From: Streptomyces sp. NBC_01314
Lineage (GTDB): Bacteria > Actinomycetota > Actinomycetes > Streptomycetales > Streptomycetaceae
DNA: 64,000 nt
Direction: 5' to 3'
Assembly (NCBI RefSeq): GCF_041435215.1
Contig: NZ_CP108394.1
Coordinates: 5,456,001-5,520,000, forward strand
Shown here: piece by piece, positions 1-9,114 of the stretch
Numbering within the stretch: position 1 is the first letter of the stretch
Layout of the letters: the number at the start of each line of letters is the position of its first letter
The notes under the pieces: generated by a model
Told to the model about the DNA's origin: nothing
Databases searched by the model: none
The model's input: only the letters and a program-made list of their open reading frames with translations
Made by a program: the position numbers and the translations under genes

Positions 1-1356
1 TGGGCGGCCGGGGACGGGGAGCGGCGGCGTGGGGCTGCCGGTGGGGGCGGGGAGGTGTACGTGCCGATCGCGGTCGGGGCCGGGGGCGGGCCCGTCGGGA
101 GTGATCGGGTGCATGTGCTGAAGGTCGGGCCGCGGGACGCGGGGACCGTGGTGGTGCTGGTGCCGGGGATGTTCGGGGCGGCGAACGACTTCCGGCTGAT
201 GGCCCGGGATCTGGTGGCCTCGGTGCCCGGGATCCAGGTGTGGGCCGTCGACCGGCGCGAGGAGAACCTCGCCGACCGGAGCGGGTTCGGGAGCGGAAAC
301 GGCAACGGGCACGGAGACGGGACCAGGGACGGGGACGGGGATCTCGTCGGGTACTACCTCGACGGGCGGTATCGGGCGCTGGAGCCCGCAGCCGCCGGGT
401 ACTTCGGGCAGTGGGGGCTGGCGCGGACCCTCGACGACCTGCGGTGCGTCGTGCTCGCCGCTCGCGCGGGCGGGCGGCGGCGGGTCGTGCTCGGGGGGCA
501 TTCCTGGGGTGCGACCAGCGCGTTGGCGTACGCGGCCTGGGACTTCGACGGGCGGGCCGGGTACCGGGACCTCGTGGGGCTGGCGGTCCTCGACGGGGGC
601 GTGCGCGGGGCGTTCGAGGGGACGGGGGCGACCGTGCGGGACTCGCCGGAGGAGGTGCGGGAGCGGCTCGCGGCGATCGCCGGCGGCCGGGTCTTCGACA
701 TGACGCTCAGCGGGGTCGGACTGGGCAGCCGGGCGGAGAGCACGCAGATCTGGTACCAGCTCGCCGGGTGGTACGCCCATCACGACCCCGAGGGGCGTTC
801 CGTACTGCAGGACCGGGTGCCCGAGGCGCTGCGGGTGCCGTTCCCGGTGACCAACGCCGCGCTCCTCGGCTCCTTCGTCGACGCCGGCTTCGGCTGGCCG
901 AACGACATCAGCGTCCACTCCGGACACCTCGCCGCCGAGGCCGACGCCAGTGGCGTACGGGGGTGGGTCGACGACGGGATCACGCCGATCGGGCGCGTCG
1001 CGGAGGCGTACGCGGGGCCCGTGCCCGGCGTGTGGGAGTGGTACTGGCCCGCCAGGCTCTCCGTCGACCTGGACGTGAGCGACGTCTACGCCGACACCGA
1101 CCTCGCCCGTTCCCTCGGGCTGCGCCTGCGCCACGCCCCCGGCATCGACCTACCTCTCTACGCCTTCCAGACCAGCTACTCCAACGGCACCGTCGTGGAG
1201 AGCGCCCGCCGCGTCGTCGCCGAGTCCCACGTCCCGTACGCCGCCTACGAGTCCGACGAGGGCATGAACCACCTCGACCCCCTCTTCGCCGCCACGCCCC
1301 ACAACACGGCCACGCACACGCTGGCAGAGTTCCTGGGGAGGATCGGCGGACGGTGA
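1..1356 (+). CDS. alpha/beta hydrolase, 5' end outside window
   Basis: The reading frame is open to the window edge and ends at 1356. GTG 55 is a possible internal start, but coding frame continues upstream, so the true N-terminus (perhaps with a signal peptide) is probably missing. After a VVVLVPGMFG strand/oxyanion-type segment comes the nucleophile elbow G-H-S-W-G, with the serine codon at 502-504. A late MNHLDPL segment is a candidate for the catalytic histidine. About residues 80-95 there is a Gly/Asp/Asn-rich insert that looks like low-complexity expansion. The fold supports hydrolysis of an ester, amide or similar bond; the substrate cannot be told. A strong hairpin terminator follows directly, so it is the last gene of its transcript. 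Confidence 0.75.
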   Translation, partial: WAAGDGERRRGAAGGGGEVYVPIAVGAGGGPVGSDRVHVLKVGPRDAGTVVVLVPGMFGAANDFRLMARDLVASVPGIQVWAVDRREENLADRSGFGSGNGNGHGDGTRDGDGDLVGYYLDGRYRALEPAAAGYFGQWGLARTLDDLRCVVLAARAGGRRRVVLGGHSWGATSALAYAAWDFDGRAGYRDLVGLAVLDGGVRGAFEGTGATVRDSPEEVRERLAAIAGGRVFDMTLSGVGLGSRAESTQIWYQLAGWYAHHDPEGRSVLQDRVPEALRVPFPVTNAALLGSFVDAGFGWPNDISVHSGHLAAEADASGVRGWVDDGITPIGRVAEAYAGPVPGVWEWYWPARLSVDLDVSDVYADTDLARSLGLRLRHAPGIDLPLYAFQTSYSNGTVVESARRVVAESHVPYAAYESDEGMNHLDPLFAATPHNTATHTLAEFLGRIGGR

Positions 1357-1366
1357 CACGCGCCCA

Positions 1367-1411
1367 GTGACCGCCTGCGGGACCGTGGCGGACGGCCCCG
1401 CAGGCGGTCAC
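1367..1411 (+). terminator. hairpin terminator after the hydrolase
   Basis: A 15-bp perfect stem (1367-1381 with 1397-1411) encloses a 15-nt loop, 10 nt after the stop codon. It lacks a T-run, as usual in Streptomyces. Confidence 0.75.
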
Positions 1412-1415
1412 CCGG

Positions 1416-1620
1416 CTCAGAGGTGCGCTCGTCTGTTCACGGGTTGCGCCGCCGGCAGGTCCAGCGGTGCCGTCCAGTGGCGTTCCGTCGCCTGGGGGCT
1501 GTCCGGCGTGTCGGTCGCGAGGTACGCCCCGTGGAACCCGGCCGCCTCGGCCACCCGCTCCAGGTACGTCGTCCCTGCCGTCCGCGGCGCCGGCCCCGCG
1601 CCCCCATGCAGTAGCCGGAA
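1416..1620 (-). pseudogene. 3' remnant of an unidentified gene
   Basis: On the minus strand one frame reads as convincing protein for about 65 residues, including TYLERVAEAAGFHGAYLA and ending PLDLPAAQPVNRRAHL before a stop at 1416-1418. No start codon, ribosome binding site or coding-like upstream part is present, so this looks like the C-terminal end of a deleted gene. The segment faintly recalls the C-termini of gamma-glutamylcyclotransferase-like proteins, but that is a weak guess. It faces the upstream hydrolase tail to tail. Confidence 0.35.
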
Positions 1621-1692
1621 GCACGGGCGGGGGGCAGCCAGCAGGGATGTGCGGGTCCTGCATCAGAGGGATGCGCGGGCCTGTGCCCCGCG

Positions 1693-2292
1693 TCAGGAGT
1701 AGATCATCGGGCAGCCGCGGCGGATCGAGTGCTGGGCGGCACGCAGGTACAGGGCGACGTGGAAGGCCGTGTCGAGGTCGTCGGCCCAGGGACCCGGCCG
1801 GGTCGCGGCCACTCTCTCCGCCGTGCCGTCCCAGAACCACGTGGTCAGGTCGAGGTTGTCGCACATCTCCGGGGTCTCGGACGGCAGCTCGACGAGCGCC
1901 GCCAGCCGCTCCGCGAGGGCCAGCACCTGAGGGGCGCCGGCGACCATGGTCGACTCGATGTCGCCGGAGTCGTAGCCGGACTCAATGTCCAGCCAGATGT
2001 CCTCCTCCAGGGACAGCGGCACGAGAACCGTCCAGCCGCAGAGGGTCTCCGCCTCCTCGCGCGTGAGATGGGCGTCGCACAACCTGCCGAACCCGTCCAT
2101 CGACCGGTTCAGCTTCTCCTCGAAGGCCAGCCCCGAGCCACGGACGAAGGCCGTCGCCGCAGGCACCGACACGTAGGCCGGCAGCCCCCGCCGCCCCAGT
2201 TCCTCGTTCAGCGCCGAGGCGACGTGCCCCCACCCGCCCTCCTCCTCACCGAACCACTCCTCCGCGTCGACGCTCACCAGATAGATGCCCAT
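1693..2292 (-). CDS. hypothetical acidic protein
   Basis: 199 residues starting MGIYLVSVDAEEWFGEEEGG. I do not recognise the family. The protein is acidic, without signal peptide or membrane segment, and has well-ordered alternation of hydrophobic residues. The sequence resembles small cytoplasmic Streptomyces proteins of unknown role. The frame stays open upstream to 2475, but that part is arginine-rich and crosses the 60-bp palindrome, so ATG 2292 is preferred. No good ribosome binding site precedes it, which fits loss or replacement of its upstream region at the palindrome only 15 bp away. It diverges from the GntR-like gene. Confidence 0.6.
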   Translation of the reverse strand: MGIYLVSVDAEEWFGEEEGGWGHVASALNEELGRRGLPAYVSVPAATAFVRGSGLAFEEKLNRSMDGFGRLCDAHLTREEAETLCGWTVLVPLSLEEDIWLDIESGYDSGDIESTMVAGAPQVLALAERLAALVELPSETPEMCDNLDLTTWFWDGTAERVAATRPGPWADDLDTAFHVALYLRAAQHSIRRGCPMIYS

Positions 2293-2306
2293 GGCCGGAA
2301 CGTACT

Positions 2307-2366
2307 GCGCATCACTGCCGCCCCGGGGGTGTAGCCGGCTACACCCCCGGGGCGGCAGTGATGCGC
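2307..2366. repeat. perfect 60-bp palindrome
   Basis: Bases 2307-2336 are the exact reverse complement of 2337-2366 with no spacer. The symmetry axis lies in a CCGG within GTAGCCGGCTAC, and the arms contain GC-rich blocks CCCCGGGGGTG and CACCCCCGGGG. Pairing stops sharply: 2306 T faces 2367 G. It lies between two divergent genes and covers the start of the right-hand one. It could be a large operator, a double-ended terminator, the scar of a fold-back duplication, or an assembly artefact. Confidence 0.9.
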
Positions 2367-2588
2367 GGCCGGATCGCCGAATGGAACCTATCCCCCGCGT
2401 ACGCGCGTCCCCTCTGTTGTGCAGTTGACCGAGGAGTGTTGACCCAGGAGTTCGGGATCGCCGACGCGACGGCACACAAGATCCTCAGGTCGCTGCGCGA
2501 AGCAGGGCTGACCTGCACCGAACCCGGCCTCGGCTCCTTCGTCGCCCAGAACGCCCCGGCGTCGACCCTCACCTCAGAGAGCGAATGA
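2361..2588 (+). CDS. truncated GntR-like winged-helix protein
   Basis: 75 residues from ATG 2361 (GTG 2358 also possible). Residues about 30-65 fit the GntR winged helix: LTQEFGIADATAHKILRSL followed by the wing EPGLGSFVAQ. It lines up with the GntR-like protein at 32990-33247 (EFGVARTTVRKV, PGMGSFVAERP). The first part of the usual domain is missing: only RGRIAEWNLSP, matching LRKRIASGQYPP in the other, remains right after the palindrome arm, so the 5' end seems cut off by that element. No effector domain is present. The stop overlaps the next start by 4 bp. Confidence 0.55.
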   Translation: MRGRIAEWNLSPAYARPLCCAVDRGVLTQEFGIADATAHKILRSLREAGLTCTEPGLGSFVAQNAPASTLTSESE

Positions 2589-2779
2589 CCACCGTGCTCG
2601 TACTCATACTGTCCGTCGTCCTCCTGCTCGCCATCGGCGGCTGCGCCTGCGTCTACTGGACGGCCCGGGGCGACGCCCCACGCTGGGCACGCGGCGTGGC
2701 CAAGACGACCGAAGTCGCGAGTGAGCTGGTGCTCCGGGCGAACACCAAGTCCCGCACCGGCAACAACGGGGACGACTAG
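2585..2779 (+). CDS. small single-span membrane protein
   Basis: 64 residues. Residues 2-27 form one hydrophobic segment (LVLILSVVLLLAIGGCACVY), followed by a basic cytoplasmic tail. The ATG overlaps the stop of the GntR-like gene (ATGA), a classical sign of translational coupling. GntR-like regulators with a coupled small membrane protein occur in Streptomyces; the function is unknown. Confidence 0.6.
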   Translation: MTTVLVLILSVVLLLAIGGCACVYWTARGDAPRWARGVAKTTEVASELVLRANTKSRTGNNGDD

Positions 2780-3087
2780 AGCCCTGGCGTCCCGTGACGG
2801 GGCTCGGCGCACGCGCCGTTCGTCGGCCGGAACGCAGTCGTACATGGTGTTGGCCCAGTCGTCGGGCCTGCCGAGGACGAGCCGCGCGCTACGTCGACGG
2901 GCACGAGGAACTGCCCGCCGCACCTCCCGGCGTCGATCTGCTCGGCATACTCACCACGCTCTCCCAGCCCCCCTCCTCCCGTCCCATCCGGTACGCGGCA
3001 GGACAAATCCTCAACACACTGAAGCCGAACTCGACACACTGAAGCCGAAGAAGAACGGGAGCCCCTGACGGGTGCCAGGCGGCGCAT
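2780..3087. other. intergenic stretch with possible decayed minus-strand gene
   Basis: No intact gene. On the minus strand about 2780-3000, fragments such as YAEQIDAGRCGGQFLVPVDV and DDWANTMYDCVPADERRV look like real protein but lie in different frames, suggesting a frameshifted relic. At 3009-3046 a 15-bp word CACACTGAAGCCGAA occurs twice. Confidence 0.3.
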
Positions 3088-3133
3088 ACGAAGAGGCCGG
3101 CTCGACAGGGTGATGTCGGGCCGGCCTCTTCGT
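3088..3133 (-). terminator. argG terminator
   Basis: A 14-bp perfect stem (3088-3101 with 3120-3133) lies 38 bp past the argG stop on the minus strand. The sequence is symmetric enough to serve the plus strand as well. Confidence 0.8.
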
Positions 3134-3170
3134 GCGATGTCCTGTGATGTCCGTTGCTGTCCGCCGCCGG

Positions 3171-4660
<1,490 letters not shown>

Positions 4661-4700
4661 GATGCGGGTGATTCAGCTCCCATCGCTACCGGCGCCCGCC

Positions 4701-4795
4701 ACCGCCCCCGTCACTCCCCACCGCCCCCGTCACTCCCCACCGCCCCCGTCACTCCCCACCGCCCCCGTCACTCCCCACCGCCCCCGTCACTCCCC
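4701..4795. repeat. five tandem copies of a 19-bp unit
   Basis: The unit ACCGCCCCCGTCACTCCCC is repeated exactly five times starting at 4701, 4720, 4739, 4758 and 4777. It lies between argG and the 3' end of the glyoxalase-like gene, overlapping that gene's last codons. The period is not a multiple of three, so it is not a coding expansion. Copy number is likely variable between strains. Confidence 0.9.
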
Positions 4796-5206
4796 CTCGC
4801 CCTCATCCCCGAGTTCCGTGAAGAGGGTCAGCTGGAGGGCGCCGGGGGCTTCGAGGCGGGCGTTGAGGGAGTTCCAGGGGGTGCGGGTCGGCTCGGCGAT
4901 CACCTCGGCTCCGGCCGCCGCCAGCTTCGCCGTGGTCGCGGTCGAGTCGTCCACCTGGAAGGCGACCCGGATGTGACCGGCCACGCGACGGCCCACCTCC
5001 ACGTCGTCGATGAACGCCGCGTGGTTCGGATCGGTGATCTCCAGCGTCGCCCGGCCCGCTTCGAGGATCGACACCCGCCCGCCGTCGGACGAGAACGCCG
5101 CCCGCTCGGGAAGACCCAGCACATCACGGTAGAAGTGCAGCGCGGCGTCGTAGTCGGCGGCCGTGACGACCAGACGGAGTTCACGGACGGCGGGTTCGTC
5201 GGACAC
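4787..5206 (-). CDS. glyoxalase/bleomycin-resistance (VOC) family protein
   Basis: 139 residues from GTG 5206, preceded by AGGAG at good spacing. It is a single VOC unit pair: ELRLVVTAADYDAALHFYRDVLGL for the first beta-alpha-beta module, and HIRVAFQVDDSTATTAKLAAAGAEVIAEP for the second, ending with LEAPGALQLTLFTEL. Members bind a metal and either isomerise, cleave or sequester small molecules; the substrate is not predictable here. The acidic C-terminal tail GDEGEGE reads into the 19-bp repeat array. Divergent from the HIT-like gene with a 59-bp gap. Confidence 0.8.
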   Translation of the reverse strand: MSDEPAVRELRLVVTAADYDAALHFYRDVLGLPERAAFSSDGGRVSILEAGRATLEITDPNHAAFIDDVEVGRRVAGHIRVAFQVDDSTATTAKLAAAGAEVIAEPTRTPWNSLNARLEAPGALQLTLFTELGDEGEGE

Positions 5207-5265
5207 AACAGCTCCTGGATACTTGGGGGTTGGACCGTGAGACGGTGATTGTAAAGTCACCGGCC

Positions 5266-5841
5266 ATGACTGAGGACTGGCGGAACGAGCGGATCGGCAG
5301 CGCGCTTCGGGGCGCGAACCCGACGGTGCTGCGGAGACTCACGGCCGGGTTCGCGGTGATCGGGGACACGCAGTTCCTGCCCGGGTACTGCGTACTGCTC
5401 GTGGACGATCCGGCGGTGGGGCGGCTGTCGGAGCTGCCGAGGGACCGGCGCACGGCGTTCCTCGCGGACATGGACCGGCTGGGCGAGGCCGTCGAGCGGG
5501 CCTGCGGGCGGCTGGATCCGGCGTTCCGGCGGGTCAACCTGGAGATCCTCGGGAACACGGACCCGTTTCTGCACGCGCATGTGTGGCCGCGGTACGAGTG
5601 GGAGCCGGCGGAGCTGGTCGGCAAGCCGGTGTGGCTGTATCCCCGTGAGCGGTGGAGCGACGAGCGGTACGCGCTCGGGCCGCGCCACGACGAGCTGCGC
5701 GAGGCGATCGGCGACGAGCTGGACCGCCTCGCGAGCCGACCGGACCCCTCACTGGACCACCTCGCGAACCGAGCAGGCCCCCTCACTGCACCACCTCACG
5801 AGCCGACCGGCCCTCTCAGAGGAGACCCTTCGGCAATGTGA
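5266..5841 (+). CDS. HIT-like (diadenosine polyphosphate hydrolase type) protein
   Basis: 191 residues from ATG 5266. Residues about 90-115 read NLEILGNTDPFLHAHVWPRYEWEP, resembling the histidine-triad region, but the third triad position is tryptophan (H-A-H-V-W). The N-terminal part GFAVIGDTQFLPGYCVLL fits the HIT core strands. Streptomyces homologues are usually annotated as diadenosine tetraphosphate hydrolases; activity is not certain given the atypical triad. The C-terminus carries degenerate repeats around PSLDHLANRAGPLTAPPHEP and overlaps the convergent exonuclease gene by 26 bp. Confidence 0.65.
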   Translation: MTEDWRNERIGSALRGANPTVLRRLTAGFAVIGDTQFLPGYCVLLVDDPAVGRLSELPRDRRTAFLADMDRLGEAVERACGRLDPAFRRVNLEILGNTDPFLHAHVWPRYEWEPAELVGKPVWLYPRERWSDERYALGPRHDELREAIGDELDRLASRPDPSLDHLANRAGPLTAPPHEPTGPLRGDPSAM

Positions 5842-6427
5842 CCCCCGTGCCCGCCAAGTGCCGTAGCGCCGCCGCGATCGAGTGGCAGTCGAAGAGGGCC
5901 GAGTGTTCGTCGCCCGGGGCGGGCCGGGGAAGGCCCAAGGCCTGCCACAGACGGCCCGAGTTGCTGCCTGTCGTCGTCGGGGCGACGGTGTTCAGCCAGG
6001 GGCGGATGTTGAGGAAGCCGGGGGTCAGGGCGTTGTGCTTGATCTCCTCGCCCCGGGCGCGGGCCCAGCCGATGTTCTCGCCGAGGACGAGCATGTCGTT
6101 GCCGTAGGAGAGGACGGACCGGCCCTGGCAGAAGGCGAGGAAGTCGCTCAGGGCCCGGGCCGGTGCGAGGCCGTCGCGGTCGACGGCCCGCTGACCGATA
6201 CCGGTGAGGGTGGTGAAGAACGGCGAGAGGACCGGGTTCACCACCGGCCGGACCAGCGCCTCGTACTCCTCGACGACGGAGTACTCCCCGCACTTCCCGT
6301 GCCCCGCACTCACCCGCAGCGCGCCGATCTGCACGATCTCCCGCAGCTGGCCGGGGGCCGACCAGTCCTGTTCCATGGCCCCCGGCCAGGTCGTGAACTC
6401 CAGGTCGAAGATGACGAAGGTGGGCAA
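5816..6427 (-). CDS. DnaQ-like 3'-5' exonuclease family protein
   Basis: 203 residues. It has the DEDDh pattern: ExoI FVIFDLEFTT near residues 4-13, a middle segment with SYGNDMLVLGENI supplying the second acidic residue, and a final DEHSALFDCHSIAAAL with the H-x4-D motif near residues 173-180. This supports a metal-dependent exonuclease acting on DNA or RNA, as a stand-alone domain without polymerase. The genomic context gives no pathway. The 3' end overlaps the HIT-like gene tail to tail. Confidence 0.75.
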   Translation of the reverse strand: MPTFVIFDLEFTTWPGAMEQDWSAPGQLREIVQIGALRVSAGHGKCGEYSVVEEYEALVRPVVNPVLSPFFTTLTGIGQRAVDRDGLAPARALSDFLAFCQGRSVLSYGNDMLVLGENIGWARARGEEIKHNALTPGFLNIRPWLNTVAPTTTGSNSGRLWQALGLPRPAPGDEHSALFDCHSIAAALRHLAGTGVTLPKGLL

Positions 6428-6501
6428 AACACTACTCCCTGGGGTGCGAGGGCGGTTACGAGAGTGTTCTACCCACCAGCGGCCGTGACGCAGGAACGGG
6501 T

Positions 6502-7875
6502 TTACCGGTTCGGGGCCACCAGTCGGCTCCCGGTGGACAGATCCACACCCGCCAGGCCGTCCGGAAGGATCCGCCCGGCGTCCGCCGCCGCGATCCCGGA
6601 CTTCAGCGCCGCCCCGGAGCCCGCGCCCGGCTCCTCACCCGTGTCCGCTGTCGGGCACAGCCCCTCGACGAGGTGGGTGTTGATCGCCTCGTCGATCGGG
6701 CTCGGCTCCAGGGCCGTACCGTCCTCGTTGAGGCGCTGGTACTTCATCAGGTTCAGGCCCATGGAGAGCTGGCGCTTGCCGTCCGCCCTGGTGAGGCTGA
6801 TCGTGCCGGCGCCGAAGACCCCGCCGTCGTGGCCCCAGAAACGCCCGCAGCCGGGGAGGTCGAGGGTGTAGATGCCGAGGCCGTAGTCGATGGCGGCGCC
6901 CGGCCCGACCTCCACCGGGACCGTGCGCTGCATCTCGGCGAGGGAGGCCCGGCTGACGAGACCGCCGCCGGTGAGCAGCTTGCGGTAGAAGCGGTTGAGG
7001 TCGTCGGTCGTGGAGACGATCGCGCCGGCGGTGTAGGCCCAGGACATGTCGTAGACGCTGTAGTCGCGGGGCGGGTCGATGAGCCCGAAGAAGGACTCGT
7101 ACATCCTGGCGTGCGGGCCCTTGATGTACGGGGTGCGCGGGTACGAGGTGTTGTCCAGCCCGGCGCGGTCGATGACGTTGCGGGTGATGTACGTCGACGC
7201 CTTCTGGCCGGTGACCTTCTCCAGGATCAGGCCGGCGACGACGTAGTTGGTGTTGGAGTACGAGCCGGGCTGCGCGCCGGGGCGGCCGGTGGCGTCGGCG
7301 GCCAGGCCCAGCCGTACCAGTTCCCGGGGCCTGATCGAGCGGAAGCGCCCCTCGTCGAGGCTGGTGGTGGAGTTCTGCGCGAGGGAGGGGAAGGCGCCGA
7401 TGACGTAGTCGCCGATGTGGCTCGTGTGGTTGAGGAGCATGCGTACGGTGATGGCGTCGCCGCGCTCCCGGTCGGCGTCGGTGCCGTCGAACAGTTCGGG
7501 GACGTAGTCGGTGACCGGGGCGTCGAGACTGATCCGGCCCCGCTCCACCTGCTGCATGATCGCCACCGACGTGAACGTCTTGCTGATGCTGCCGATACGG
7601 TGCCGCATGTTCGGGGTGACCTTGCGGCCCGTGTCCACGTCGGCCAGCCCGGACGCACCGGTCCAGCGCTCCCTGCCGTCACGCACGGACGAGTACGTGC
7701 CGTACATCCCGGCCTCGTGTATCGCGTCGAGCGTGTCGCGCAGTTCGGCCCGGTCCAGCCCGGTGGGCGCCGGAGGCGGGCCCTTTGCCCCGGGCGCGGC
7801 CGACACCGTCGGCGCCGCCGTGACGAGCAGAAGTGTGGTGCCCAGCGCGGTCCCGACGAGACGTTTGATACGCAC
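6502..7875 (-). CDS. secreted serine hydrolase (class C beta-lactamase / DD-peptidase fold)
   Basis: 457 residues from GTG 7875, which follows GAGGGGGA. Signal peptide about 1-27 (LVGTALGTTLLLVTAAPTVSAA). The catalytic S-I-S-K is at 96-99, Y-S-N about 215, and G-H-D-G-G near 355, corresponding to the three active-site motifs of the serine beta-lactamase/D-alanyl-D-alanine carboxypeptidase family. Many such Streptomyces proteins are esterases or peptidases rather than resistance enzymes. The Ala/Gly-rich tail after residue 420 carries no recognised domain. Confidence 0.85.
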   Translation of the reverse strand: MRIKRLVGTALGTTLLLVTAAPTVSAAPGAKGPPPAPTGLDRAELRDTLDAIHEAGMYGTYSSVRDGRERWTGASGLADVDTGRKVTPNMRHRIGSISKTFTSVAIMQQVERGRISLDAPVTDYVPELFDGTDADRERGDAITVRMLLNHTSHIGDYVIGAFPSLAQNSTTSLDEGRFRSIRPRELVRLGLAADATGRPGAQPGSYSNTNYVVAGLILEKVTGQKASTYITRNVIDRAGLDNTSYPRTPYIKGPHARMYESFFGLIDPPRDYSVYDMSWAYTAGAIVSTTDDLNRFYRKLLTGGGLVSRASLAEMQRTVPVEVGPGAAIDYGLGIYTLDLPGCGRFWGHDGGVFGAGTISLTRADGKRQLSMGLNLMKYQRLNEDGTALEPSPIDEAINTHLVEGLCPTADTGEEPGAGSGAALKSGIAAADAGRILPDGLAGVDLSTGSRLVAPNR

Positions 7876-8051
7876 GGCGTGTCCCCCTCGATCCTGACGT
7901 TCCCGGTGGTCCCGGACGGTCAACTCCCGGTTCCTGTCAGGCGATTGTCACGAACAGCCGGTGCGCCCCGCATCCCTCCCGTGGACGACCGCCTTCACAG
8001 CGGGGCCATGACATCTGTCACGGCCCCGCCCACGTCGGTGAAAGGTGGGTG

Positions 8052-8984
8052 TCAGAGGCCGTACCGGGACTTCATGTGGCGCCAGAAGTCACGGAACATC
8101 CACTTGTCGAACTCGGTGATCTGGGTGGCGCTGCCGGCCTTCATCAGGAAGCAGCACTGGCCGGTGGGGGACCAGTCGTAGAAGTCGTCGAGGCCGAAGG
8201 TGTGGCCGACCTCGTGCAGGTAGATGTGGATGTTCTCCTGGTTGAGGGCGCCGGTGAAGTAGGAGCGGCCCATCCGCTGCCCCCAGTCACCGCCGGCGCC
8301 GCCGCCGAAGCCCTCGGTGAGCCAGAGGGACTGGTCGTAGTGGCGGGCGGCGCCGCCGGGACAGCGGGAGTAGTTGCCGTCCTGGTGGAAGAAGCGGCCG
8401 CAGTCGGGAGCGCACTGCGGGGCTCCGCCGTCGTCCAGCATGTTGGTGTAGATGTCGACGGAGTTGTCGCTCCACTGGAGGGTGGAGCGGTTCTTCACCG
8501 CCCAGCCGACGATGTTGACGGGGACGTTGGTGTACGGCCAGGCGTTGTGCCCCTGGCCGTTGTCGACCATCGCCGCCATCCACTTGCCGAACTGCTTCTT
8601 CAGCGCGGCGTGGATCTGGTCGCGCAGGGCGGTGCTGACCGGCTGGTCCGACTCCCAGCGGACGCAGTAGTTGACGCTTCCGCGGTTGGCCATGATCTGG
8701 TCCCAGCCGTAGTTGCGGAAGCCGTACAGGTTGCCGTACGTGGACTCGACGTGGTTCCAGACCTCGTTGAGCGGCTGGACCAGGTTCGAGGGTGGGTTCC
8801 AGACGGCCGCGGCGGCGGCGACCGCCGCCTCGGCCTGGGTCTGCGCCTGAGCTTCGGTCTGCTGAGCCTGGGCGGACCGGTCGTTCGCCGCCTGCGCGAC
8901 GGACGGGGTCGTCAGGCCGGGTGCGAGCAGCACGGCCAGGACGGCGGCGAGCACGGTGAGCAGTCTTGCGATGCGGGTGCGCAT
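8052..8984 (-). CDS. secreted zinc metalloprotease-like protein
   Basis: 310 residues from ATG 8984 with AAGGGAG upstream. A signal peptide ends near residue 33, followed by a Gln/Ala-rich spacer (about 38-60). The zinc-binding helix H-E-V-G-H-T-F-G-L-D-D is at 257-267, so two His and the catalytic Glu are present, with Asp as possible third ligand in an HExxHxxGxxD pattern. Seven or more cysteines (for example GAPQCAPDC, GQCCF) suggest disulfides outside the cell. Physiological substrate unknown. Confidence 0.8.
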   Translation of the reverse strand: MRTRIARLLTVLAAVLAVLLAPGLTTPSVAQAANDRSAQAQQTEAQAQTQAEAAVAAAAAVWNPPSNLVQPLNEVWNHVESTYGNLYGFRNYGWDQIMANRGSVNYCVRWESDQPVSTALRDQIHAALKKQFGKWMAAMVDNGQGHNAWPYTNVPVNIVGWAVKNRSTLQWSDNSVDIYTNMLDDGGAPQCAPDCGRFFHQDGNYSRCPGGAARHYDQSLWLTEGFGGGAGGDWGQRMGRSYFTGALNQENIHIYLHEVGHTFGLDDFYDWSPTGQCCFLMKAGSATQITEFDKWMFRDFWRHMKSRYGL

Positions 8985-9114
8985 GGTGAACTCCCTTGGT
9001 GGGGGCGGGATTCCACGTGCCTTCACTTCACCCTGTGGTCGCCGCCGACCGGTGCGGAGGTTGCCGACGGATTTCCCGGCATGTTCTCGGCACTCGATGT
9101 CAGCCGTCCCGGCG

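Noticed and set aside
4701..4795. CRISPR-like repeat array
   Set aside because: The 19-bp units are directly adjacent without spacers.
6502..7875. Antibiotic-resistance beta-lactamase
   Set aside because: The motifs fit the broad serine hydrolase/DD-peptidase fold; nothing points to drug hydrolysis.
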